11,019 bases of DNA from Monoraphidium neglectum (lineage: Eukaryota; Chlorophyta; Chlorophyceae; Sphaeropleales; Selenastraceae). The stretch covers positions 1 through 11,019 of the forward strand of contig NW_014011645.1 in the NCBI RefSeq assembly GCF_000611645.1, given 5' to 3'. The notes beneath the pieces were generated by a model. The model did no database searches. It saw only the letters and a program-made list of their open reading frames with translations, and had not been told where the DNA came from. Positions within the stretch are counted from its first letter, which is position 1. Every line of letters begins with the position of its first letter. Position numbers and translations under genes: made by a program. Positions 1-10,536 of this stretch are shown here, one piece after another.

Positions 1-1527
1 GGCGTCGCGGGGGCGCCCGCCACCGCGGGCGCCGGCGTCGTGGCGCCGAGCAGGGGTAGACACGCGAGCGCGCCAAACGCGTCCGCAGCCCGCGCGGCCG
101 CCGCGGCCGCGCGCGTGAGGACCTCGCGCCCCGCCGAGCCGCGCGCGCCGCCGCCGCTGTCACGAGCGCCCCCTTGGCCCAGCGGCGTCTCGGGCACAGC
201 GCCGCTGCCCGGCGTTGCTGCTGGTGCGTTGGCGACGCCGGGCGTCGCAGGCGCCCCGCCATGGGCTGCAAACGGCGCAGGCTGTCCCACCACCTCTGCC
301 AGGCTGGCTTGCGCTGTGGGGGGCACAAAGGTCTCTCGGGGCGCCTGCGCCTGCGGCAACACAGAGACTGCGCTGCCCTCGAGCGGCGAGGGCCCGTCGG
401 CCAGCGCTGCTGCGGCCGGCGCGCCAAACAGCTGCGCGCGCCACGCGGCCGCGCCGGCGCTGGCCGCCACGGGCTTGCCGCCCGCCGTCACCAGGCCGCC
501 GCAAGCAAGGCCTGGGCGGGCATCAACAGATGCCTCTCGGTCTGCCGGCTGCGGCATGGGCGGCTCGGGGGGGCCGCCGTCAGCCTCCTCCCTGTCCGCT
601 CCCGCCGCTGCCCCCTCGATATCAGCCCTGTCTGCGGCAACAGCGATTCTCGCTGAAGGGCCACCCCCGGCGCCAAACAGCATGGCGGCGGCCCGCGCCT
701 TGGCGGCTGCATCAACTTCGAAAGGCTTGCCACCGCCCCAACCCCAGCCACAAGTGGGCAGCGCTGGGCCGCGCCCAGTCCCGCTCCCGCCGCTGCCGCC
801 GCAATCGCCTTGCTCCCGCTCACGCTCACAAAACCCCTGCACATCCTGCTGCTGCTCCTCCTGCTGTTGCTGCTGCTGTTGCTGCTCCTGCTGCCCTTGC
901 CCCTCCCGCTGCTGGCTCACTGCATTCTCTCGACCCGGCTGCGTGCCGCCGCCGCCCTCACTCTCGGTGCCTGCAGAGCCAGAGGGGCTCTGCGACAGAA
1001 ACATCGCCGCGGCGCGCGCCTTGGCTGCCGCGCTGATCTCGCAGCGCCGCCCGCCGCCCCAGCACAGCACGGGCGGGCCACTAGTGTCGTGAGCGCCGGC
1101 GCCAGGCATGGGGCTGGTGCTTCTGGCTGCCTCCTGCGCCACCAGGGCCGCGGCAGGGCTGTTGCCGTCACCACTCTTCCGGGCCTTCAACAAACCCTGC
1201 CCATGCTCCTCCCTCTCACCCATGCTTGGCGCCCCACGCTTTCCTCTGCGGCCAGCCGCGCCCCTGGTGCTGCTGGGTGAGGTCGGCCGCGAGCCCCCCG
1301 CCTGCTGCACAGCGGGGCCGCCGCCCCCAAACAGCATTGCGGCAGCCCGCGCCTTGGCGGCCGCATCCACCTCAAACGCCCTGCCGCCACCCCAACCCCA
1401 GCCGGACGCGGGCGGCGGCGGCTCTTGCTCACGGCCGCCAGGGCTACCCTCAACGGCGGCGGCGTTCCTTGGGACGCCGCTGTCCGCTGCGCCCAGGGAT
1501 AGCTGCTGCTGAACCTGCTGCTGCTCC

Positions 1528-1563
<36 letters not shown>

Positions 1564-3405
1564 GGGTCCTGTTGCTCAGTAGGGAGCACTCGCCGGTGTC
1601 CATGCGCGAGCCGCTGATCAACAGTGCACACCCTTGCACCACCTCCCGGCTCCTGCGCCTGCAGCAGCGCCCTCAGTTCCGCAGTGCACGGCAGATCTGG
1701 CAGCGTGCCGTCCAGCCCAGAGCCCGACAGCAGCTGCTGCGCGGCAGAGCCGCCCTGCTGCGACTGCGGGCCGCCGTCCGCGCCAGTCAGCCGAGGCTGC
1801 GGCGGCGCGGGGATGCCTTCAGGCGCCTGTCGCCGTTGCGGCCCGTCAGTGTCTGCAGCTGCGAGCTGCGTCGCCTGCTGCTGTGATGCAGGAGGTGGGT
1901 TTGGTGCGGCCTGTGACGCCGGCTGACCATGCCTCCCTGTGTTTCCTTGCGCCAAAGTCTGCAATGGCAGCTCGCCTGCTAGGGCTGCTCCTGACGCCTC
2001 CGGAGCCGTCGCTCCTAGTTCCTCGGGCGCAACCACTCCGTCGCCTTGCTGCTGCAAAGGCTCAACAGGCACGGCGACACCCTGGTGCACCTTCCCTGCC
2101 TCCTCCTTGCGCTCCTGCTGCTCCTGCTGCTGCTGCTGCTGCTTGGGGGATGACAAGGGCGGCTGCCTGTGCTCTTCGCCACCGCCCTGCCGCCCGTGCG
2201 CGGCTTCCCTGCTGTCGCTTCCGCCGGTGCCCACGCCGCTCTCCTCTGCTCCCTTGCCCAGGGCCATCCGCAGCTGCGTCCGTGCCAGCTCGAGCGCCCA
2301 CGCGCCGCCCGCGTCCTCCGCTTCGACCTGCGACCCGAAGCGCAGCGCCGCCTGCAGCCCGTGCTGCGAGAGGCGGACGCCAGCGCCGCCGGCAAACGCG
2401 AAGTCGCGGCTGCAAGCGCTGATGGCAGCCGCGTCCACAGGCGTTGCCGATTTCGTGCCGCGCGGGGGCGCTTGTGGAGTGCTGGTCAGCTCCTGCGGCA
2501 GCGCCCCTCGGGCTGCTGCAAGAGAAGGGTGCTTGAGGCTGGGCGCGGCGGTGCTGAGGGGTCTTGGCGCGGGTGCTTCTGGTGCGTCACAATCTGATGC
2601 TGCCGGCGCCGCAGCGGCTGCCGGCTCAGCAGCCGCCGCCGGTTCTGTTGTGACCGCTGGCTCAACAGCCGCCGTCGTGTCCGCAGGAACCGCCGGTCCT
2701 GCAGCTGCCGCCGGGTCTGCGACGCCTGCAGGCTCCGCAGCTGCAGCTGGCTTTGATGATGCGCCCGTGCACTGCTCCGTTCTGCTTTTGCTGTCGCCCT
2801 GCTGTGTCTCCTGGCCCACATCTCCAGGTGGCGGCTCACCTATCCCCAGGTCCGGCTGATGCTGCTGCTCCTGTTGCTGTTGCTGCTGCTGCTGCTGCTG
2901 CGGGTCCTGGAGCGGGGCTTGCTGTGCCAGAGCCTGATTACTGCCGCCACCCCCACCGCTTTTGCCTGCGTGACCCGATAGCAGAGGGCCGCAGGCTGCG
3001 GCTGCCGCCGTCGGCTCGTCGCCCGCTGCCGCCACTGACCCCCGCCCCAGCAGCGAGGCAGCTGTCGCTGCTGCTACCTGGGCGGTTTGGAATTCCTCCA
3101 GGACCGCCCAGAGTTGTGAGCTGTCCGGCTGGGTGCCCGTGTTGCTGATGCCCTGGGTATTGGCACCAGGGGCATCGGGACCAAGCGGCGTTGCACCTGT
3201 GGTGGTCTGCGCGGCCTGGACTGCCTGCTGCAATTGTTGGGGCGGATGTGGCGGCGGCTGCCCCTGCTGCTGCTGATGCGGCGCTTGCAACCCTGAGGGC
3301 ATCACCTGCTGTTGGTTTAGTTGCGCGTTCTGCTGAGGCGCTCGCAAAAGCGGCAAGCCGCTCGACTCTGCACCGGGCAGAAGCAGCTGCTGTTGTTGCT
3401 GCTGC

Positions 3406-3446
<41 letters not shown>

Positions 3447-4281
3447 CAACACGTACGGGTCGTGCGGGCCTGCTTGATGCAGCGATTGCTGAGGAAGCTG
3501 TTGCTGCTGTCGCTGCTGCTGTCGCTGCTGCTGCTGCTGCTGTTGCTGCTGCTGCCGCTGCTCCAGCTCATGATGCTCATTGTTGTCGCGAGTCACAGCC
3601 GCGGCCGAGACGTTGACAGCCATCGTGCCGCTGGTGTGCAGCTCGGGCCCCGCCGCGCTCGGTGCCAGTGCAGGGGCGGCTGCCTGCGCGGCCTCCTCCT
3701 CCTCGCCGAAGGCACCGTCCACCTCATCCAGATATCGCAGCATTGCGGCCGCCCGCTGCCGCGCAGCTTCAGACATGGTGATCGCTTTGCCACCGCTGGT
3801 AGAGAACCCCAGGACGGCCCCGCAGGCGGCAGCAGGCGGAGGGCCCCCCATGTCGAATGGATCATGGTCGTGGCGGCCGCCTGCACCCTCCGCCGCGGGC
3901 GCGCCGCTAGCGCCGCCAGTGCCTTTGGCCATGAGGGGCGGCTTGAAGCCGCCGCTGCCGCCACGGAGCGCGCCCGCACCCCTGCCCGCAAAGTGCACGC
4001 CGCGCCCGCGGGCGAGCCCGGGTGGGCCGGCTCCGACGACGCGGGGTGCTTTGAAGGGCTTGGAAAACCGGCCGCCAGCTGCGCCGCCACCACCAGCCGT
4101 CCGCGCGCATAATGAGGGAGGTACAGGTGGCGCCGCCCATCCCTGCTGCTGCGGTGGCGCCGAGGAGAGGACCGGCAGTGTGAAAGTTGGTGGCCCTAGC
4201 AATTGGTTCTGGTGCTGCGGCAGCGGGTGGGTGGGCCCCTCAGGCTGCTGGCGCTGGGGGTCCTGCTCTGCAGATGGCGGC

Positions 4282-4313
<32 letters not shown>

Positions 4314-5293
4314 ATGTTGATGGTTATGATAATTATGATGGTCTCCTCCTTGCTGCTGCTGGTGCTGCTGCTGCTGCTGCTGCAGAGACGCAGACAGCGG
4401 CCCCTGCTGTTGCTGCTGCAGCAGCGGCACACGCGGCTCAATGCGTTGTAGAGGGAGGTGATGTTGCTGTTCGATGTGGGGCTGTTGCTCGGAATGCTGC
4501 TGGTGCGCCTGCCGCTGCTGCGCCTCCTGCTGCGGTGTGTCCTGCTGAGGCCACCGTCGGGTGTGGCGGTCCTCACTGCGCCGTGCTGCTGGCACGACTG
4601 CGCCACCAGTCGCTGGCTGTGGATGCTCAGAGCCGCCAGGCTGCCAACCTGCTGCCAATGGCACCACTGCTGATCCAACGCCGACCCTGTCGCAGGCTTT
4701 GCCGCAAGAGGCTGGCTGCAGGCTGCTGCGGCCGCCGGCGCCACATGCAGGTGGCGGCCGCATCGTGCCAGGAACAGCCGCTTGGTTCACAAGCTGCAGC
4801 TGCGCGACGCCAGGCCGGGGGGGTCTTGTCTGCTGTTGGCCGCCACCCATGCCGACGCCGCCCCCAACGCCGAGCACTGGCTGGTGCGATGCAGAGAGCG
4901 TCGCTGGACTGATCGCCTCCGTTGAGTTGGTGCCCTGGCCAGCGGGCGTCGCCTGCTCCTGTTGGCTACCAAGGCGCAAAGGGGGTCCCGTGGACATGTC
5001 TTCTTGGTGTCCTTGGCGCCGCCCGGACCGCTGAGAGATGAGGCCGCACTCCTCAACGTCACCCACTGCACCGGACGCCTCTCCTGCCGCAGCCAGCAGC
5101 AAAGAGTCGCCGTAGGCTTCTGGCTGGTAGCACGTCTCTGGAATCACGTCAGGGGGCTGCTCGCTACTGCCTGCGGACTGGTGCTGCAGCCGGCGCCGCT
5201 GTCCAAGCTGCTGGCCGCCACCGCCGTTCGATGCCGCCGACACTTTCGCGGGCGCTGGCGCCTCGCAAACGGGGTGGGCGAGCAGCAGCTGAC
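1..5293 (-). CDS. BRCA2: Large exon 2 of the BRCA2-like gene, open to the window edge
   Basis: Starts G-QLLLAHPVCEAPAPAK after CTCACAG. The codon phase (codon first base at coordinates equal to 2 modulo 3) is stop-free through 5293 nt. At an assumed GC of about two thirds, chance would give roughly 40 stops, a rough estimate of mine. All six BRC units and every Gln tract fall in this one phase, which argues against hidden introns up to about position 420. The last 400 nt become very Ala/Gly/Pro-rich and could include an unrecognised exon end. Confidence 0.8.
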
Positions 5294-5633
5294 CTGTGAG
5301 CGGTGAGATTATCCAAGATCTTGTGATGTGAATGTCACATGTGAGCGGTTTTGCTGCTTGAACATGTTGCAGCTAAGCAGCATGCAGCTGAACACTCACC
5401 CTGTGAACGCAGCCGACACATGAGCGCGCACCTGCCAGGACGTCGATGGCATCGCGCGCCTGTGACTCCACGTGCCTGGCAGCCTTGAAAGACTCCATCA
5501 ATGGTGCCAGCGAGTAGAGCTGAGCCTGATCCCGTGGTTGCAGGTCCAGTAGCTGAGCCTGGCCCCATCCCTGCACCACCTGAAATAGCAGGGAACCATC
5601 AGCGGACTGGCACAGCTCGAAGACGCCCTCCAT
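1..5633 (-). CDS. BRCA2: BRCA2-like protein with BRC repeats, N-terminal and central part (3' end outside window)
   Basis: Join 5633-5432 and 5293-1, at least 1831 residues, running off the left edge. I read every codon of the second exon and found no stop. BRCA2 loads RAD51 onto RPA-coated single-stranded DNA in homologous recombination; its BRC repeats bind RAD51. Here repeat 1 (residues 563-591) is canonical: GFSTSGGK, then AITMSEAARQRAAAML, then LDE. Five degenerate units follow at about 1031, 1365, 1478, 1583 and 1667, all in frame. Between them lie Gln-rich blocks, a His-rich stretch, an Ala/Pro/Glu repeat, and SKPFKAPR at 478-485. Residues 1-68 (MEGVFELCQSADGSLLFQVV...) match nothing I know. 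The helical and OB-fold domains of BRCA2 normally follow the BRC region and would lie beyond position 1, so the name rests on the BRC repeats. Another BRC-bearing protein is the main alternative. Confidence 0.82.
423..497 (-). repeat. BRC-like repeat 6
   Basis: GLVTAGGKPVAASAGAAAW, then RAQLFG. T-A-G-G-K matches the BRC core better than repeats 3 to 5, with Leu in place of the key Phe, and the LFG second module is intact. Confidence 0.6.
672..749 (-). repeat. BRC-like repeat 5 (Trp/Gly subtype)
   Basis: GWGWGGGKPFEVDAAAKAR, then AAAMLFG. It is the best preserved of the Trp/Gly units, with the GK Lys and the LFG end both present. Nearly the same peptide as repeat 3, so the two look like a recent duplication. 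Confidence 0.67.
846..893 (-). repeat. PolyGln/Glu tract 6
   Basis: QQ-E-Q8-EE-QQQ, flanked by EGQG upstream and a CERERE charged segment downstream. It sits between BRC-like repeats 4 and 5. Confidence 0.88.
996..1064 (-). repeat. BRC-like repeat 4 (Trp/Gly subtype, worn)
   Basis: CWGGGRRCEISAAAKAR, then AAAMFL. It shares the AAAKARAAAM helix with repeats 3 and 5, but the first Trp is missing (Leu at the Phe position) and the LFG end is FLS. Confidence 0.55.
1326..1403 (-). repeat. BRC-like repeat 3 (Trp/Gly subtype)
   Basis: GWGWGGGRAFEVDAAAKAR, then AAAMLFG. The Phe of FxxA is Trp and the Ala is Gly; G(K/R), a hydrophobic-E-V strand, an Ala-rich helix and the LF pair of the second module remain. 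About 85% identical in DNA to repeat 5 over 78 nt by my count. Confidence 0.65.
1503..1562 (-). repeat. PolyGln tract 5 with pure (CAG)11
   Basis: Pure CTG x11 on the plus strand at 1530-1562, then R-E-QQQ-V-QQQ. It lies about 40 codons before BRC-like repeat 3 and is the longest pure triplet run in this gene. Confidence 0.92.
2115..2141 (-). repeat. PolyGln tract 4
   Basis: Six Gln, Glu, two Gln, followed by a charged ERKEE segment. Confidence 0.85.
2337..2405 (-). repeat. BRC repeat 2 (degenerate)
   Basis: Residues about 1031-1053: DFAFAGGAG, then VRLSQHGLQAALRF. It aligns gaplessly with repeat 1: Phe and the FxxA Ala are kept, GG is kept, the Lys of GK is Ala, S starts the helix, and L and F hold the second-module positions. 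Confidence 0.6.
2604..2750 (-). repeat. Degenerate Pro-Ala repeat in the BRCA2-like protein
   Basis: About 49 codons made of variants of (E/D/G)PA with Ala/Val/Thr fillers every 6 to 10 residues: EPAGVADPAAAAGPAVP, then VEPAVTTEPAAAAEPA. It is an imperfect tandem repeat at the DNA level built on GCAGGCTC/CCGGCGGC-like words. Likely a flexible spacer. Confidence 0.7.
2856..2900 (-). repeat. PolyGln tract 3
   Basis: Gln10 (2900-2871) followed by E-QQ-H-Q, in the same frame as the BRC repeats. Confidence 0.9.
2904..2981 (-). repeat. Very degenerate BRC-like candidate
   Basis: LSGHAGK at 2981-2961, then a Gly run, SNQALAQ and APLQD. It lines up without gaps to the BRC pattern at G-K, S, A-L, L and D, but the Phe and the hydrophobic strand are lost (Leu and Gly instead). 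It may be a decayed repeat or chance. Confidence 0.25.
3387..3443 (-). repeat. PolyGln tract 2b
   Basis: Nineteen codons: 18 Gln and one Arg (TCG on the plus strand at 3411). Two CAA codons interrupt the CAG run. Confidence 0.92.
3498..3560 (-). repeat. PolyGln tract 2a
   Basis: Plus-strand CTG/TTG run with TCG and CCG interruptions; on the minus strand Gln with three single Arg. It lies just after BRC repeat 1. Confidence 0.9.
3723..3809 (-). repeat. BRC repeat 1 (canonical)
   Basis: Residues 563-591: GFSTSGGKAI followed by TMSEAARQRAAAML and RYLDE. It matches the family pattern GFxTAxGKxIxVSxxALxxAxxLLxxLDE. The RAD51-contacting Phe is present, the FxxA alanine is Ser, the GK pair and the S-E-A helix start are kept, and the second module ends LDE. 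This is the strongest single piece of evidence for BRCA2. Confidence 0.9.
4041..4064 (-). other. SKPFKAPR motif, possible RAD51-linked motif
   Basis: Residues 478-485 of the BRCA2-like protein, in GGRFSKPFKAPRVVG, just upstream of the first BRC repeat; a second basic Phe/Pro site, GGFKPPL, lies at about 516-522. It resembles the SKPFKVP stretch I recall in the N-terminus of vertebrate RAD54, another RAD51 partner. Resemblance is by eye; shared function is inference. Confidence 0.4.
4281..4433 (-). repeat. Gln/His-rich block 1 of the BRCA2-like protein
   Basis: Contains Gln8 (4304-4281), the His-rich stretch, a Q6-H-Q4 run (4382-4350) and Q5 (4418-4404), with Leu/Ser/Pro between. Codons are mostly CAG with a few CAA. 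Upstream, 4560-4440 is also Gln/His/Glu-rich without a pure run. Confidence 0.85.
4305..4340 (-). repeat. His-rich stretch in the BRCA2-like protein
   Basis: Residues read HHNYHNHQHHHH and run straight into eight Gln (4304-4281). The plus strand shows ATG triplets adjoining CTG triplets, so the His block probably arose from the CAG tract by C-A-G to C-A-T change. Confidence 0.85.
5294..5431 (-). other. Intron 1 of the BRCA2-like gene (138 nt)
   Basis: Donor GTGCGC, acceptor CCGCTCACAG|GTCAGC, phase 1 on both sides; the split codon is GGT (Gly). The interior is relatively A+T-rich and contains stops in the exon 1 frame, as expected for an intron. Confidence 0.78.
5432..5633 (-). CDS. BRCA2: Exon 1 of the BRCA2-like gene
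   Basis: ATG at 5633-5631 in context AAGATGG; an in-frame TGA lies upstream in the leader. It encodes 67 residues plus one base, folded-looking rather than low complexity: GVFELCQSADGSLLFQVVQG, then DQAQLYSLAPLMESFKAARH, ending ARDAIDVLA. It ends at the strong donor GCAG|GTGCGC, phase 1. Position just after a TATA box supports this start. Confidence 0.76.
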
Positions 5634-5641
5634 CTTGGTCT

Positions 5642-5671
5642 TCACAGGGCAGACGTCCCTAAAGGAGGCAT
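5642..5671 (-). other. Short upstream ORF in the leader of the BRCA2-like gene
   Basis: ATG at 5671-5669 opens MPPLGTSAL and stops at TGA 5644-5642, 8 nt before the main ATG. It lies downstream of the start expected from the TATA box, so it should be in the mRNA and could reduce or regulate initiation at 5633. Function is inferred only. Confidence 0.4.
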
Positions 5672-5730
5672 CACTTGCCAGATCGCTGTGAAATTTTCAA
5701 ATTTTGTCCACGCCTGACAACGCGAGCCCC

Positions 5731-5737
5731 TTTTATA
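5731..5737 (-). promoter_or_regulatory. TATA box of the BRCA2-like gene
   Basis: The minus strand reads CTTATAAAAGGGG, a near-ideal TATA box. It lies about 100 nt upstream of the ATG at 5633, so transcription starting about 30 nt downstream would give a leader of roughly 75 nt. Confidence 0.65.
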
Positions 5738-6048
5738 AGTGATTGTGGATATATCGAGAAACAAGTATTGGATTCACGCCGCTGCTTTTGCGCGCCGCTG
5801 CTTTGGTGCACAGCGCACAGTAGTGCCTGTGGTGACGCTCCGTCAGCATGCACAGCACATTGCAGGCCAAAGGTGTTACTGTTGAGAGCTCCTGCACAAG
5901 ATTGTGGAGGATGATCGAAAACAGAAAAATCGGACACAACGCAGCGGTTAGAGGTCTAGTGGACCCCTGCAAGCTGGCGGTGTGTTGAAAGACGAACATC
6001 CACTACTGCGAATACCGCTGCTTTGCGAGGTATGCATGTATGGTATCC

Positions 6049-9907
<3,859 letters not shown>

Positions 9908-9911
<4 letters not shown>

Positions 9912-9955
9912 TTATAGTGGTTGATCGCGCCATGTTGCATTATGCGAGAATCCAT
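9908..9955 (-). other. Possible 15-codon upstream ORF overlapping the ATG
   Basis: On the minus strand an ATG at 9955-9953 opens MDSRIMQHGAINHYK and stops at TGA 9910-9908. The stop overlaps the ATG at 9911 as ATGA. It matters only if transcription starts upstream of 9955, for example from the weak TATA near 9990, which the sequence does not prove. Confidence 0.25.
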
Positions 9956-10231
9956 ACTGAACTCAACCACGAGCAGTCAGAGCATCGCGCTATAAGTTAT
10001 GACACCGTATCGACGGGATGCCAAGCGCTGGACTCATATGAACGCGGACATATACGTCTCCTTTGACCCCACGTATGCGTGATGCGGCCCCGGCTTGTCT
10101 CGCAACTCTGCACACTGCACGTCCGCTTCAGTTCACGGCTGCTCCTGCTGCCATCCCTCTGCACACAAGGGTGGCTGCACGCTGTGCGCACCAAAAACCC
10201 CGTACAGGCTGTGTTTTCAGACAAATGCATC
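9912..10231 (-). promoter_or_regulatory. Intergenic promoter region of the polyGln protein gene
   Basis: This stretch of about 320 bases is less GC-rich than the flanking genes and holds no supported gene or RNA. Minus-strand TATA-like sequences are CTTATAGC near 9996-9989 and TATAAAT at 9917-9911. The second overlaps the proposed ATG, so it can only serve a start site further downstream. A 15-residue upstream ORF begins at 9955. The transcription start is not resolved. Confidence 0.4.
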
Positions 10232-10536
10232 CCATGACAGATGGTTACATAGCTCTCAGGGAGCATGGGGACTTGGCTGCAGGAAAATATCCACTGGCGT
10301 TTCAACAATGACGGGACACACAGGTGGCGGGCCCAATAGACCAAGGCAGTAAACCCAGAAAGTCATGCCAGCCCCAAACCCTTGCGGGAGCAGGAGACGC
10401 CACGCCGCGCGCATTTGCGCCTCGCGCCAGGCTGTGTCGTCCTCAAGCCCAAAGGCGGGGTGGTCAAACCAATAATCAGCGCTCCAAAGGACCGCAAAGC
10501 CACACCCCCGCCGGCAAAGGGCACCGCAGCTGTTGC
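10232..10536 (-). other. Probable 3' UTR of the membrane-protein gene
   Basis: This stretch lies between the TGA at 10537 and a position about 13 nt past the TGTAA signal. No convincing coding frame continues through it on the minus strand. The length is in the usual range for chlorophyte 3' UTRs. The exact cleavage site is inferred from the signal position. Confidence 0.55.
10245..10249 (-). terminator. Poly(A) signal TGTAA
   Basis: The plus strand reads TTACA, so the minus strand reads TGTAA, the standard green-algal polyadenylation signal, 288 nt past the upstream gene's stop codon. In chlorophytes, cleavage usually falls 10 to 20 nt further on. Confidence 0.65.

Larger units (their letters stand above)
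5634..6048 (-). promoter_or_regulatory. Intergenic region and BRCA2-like promoter
   Basis: About 415 bases between two minus-strand genes, visibly richer in A+T than the coding parts. It must hold the 3' UTR of the upstream gene and the promoter of the BRCA2-like gene. No TGTAA exists on the minus strand here; the closest is AGTAA near 5880. A pyrimidine-rich stretch followed by TTGTGCAG|GAGCTC near 5890 could be a splice acceptor, but I found no partner for it. I see no tRNA or other RNA gene. Confidence 0.6.

Noticed and set aside
40..1092. Long plus-strand open frame of 350 codons
   Set aside because: It is antisense to the BRCA2-like exon. Its peptide is an Ala/Pro/Ser/Cys mix with CCCCC from the CAG tracts and no domain, whereas the minus frame holds in-phase BRC repeats. 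GC-rich DNA opens several frames at once.
1939..2859. Plus-strand open frame of 306 codons
   Set aside because: Shadow of the minus-strand exon; its Ala/Gly repeats are the reverse complement of the Pro-Ala repeat, and it ends without splice or promoter support.
4196..4744. Minus-strand Ser-rich frames (also 3580-3317)
   Set aside because: These read CAG tracts as AGC (Ser) in the wrong phase and are interrupted by stops; the Gln phase carries the BRC repeats and is open throughout.
4187..4912. Plus-strand Ala-rich frame, with Leu-rich frames beside it that could pass for membrane proteins
   Set aside because: The runs are the other readings of the CTG triplets; the Leu runs are too long and uniform for real membrane helices and lie opposite in-frame polyGln.
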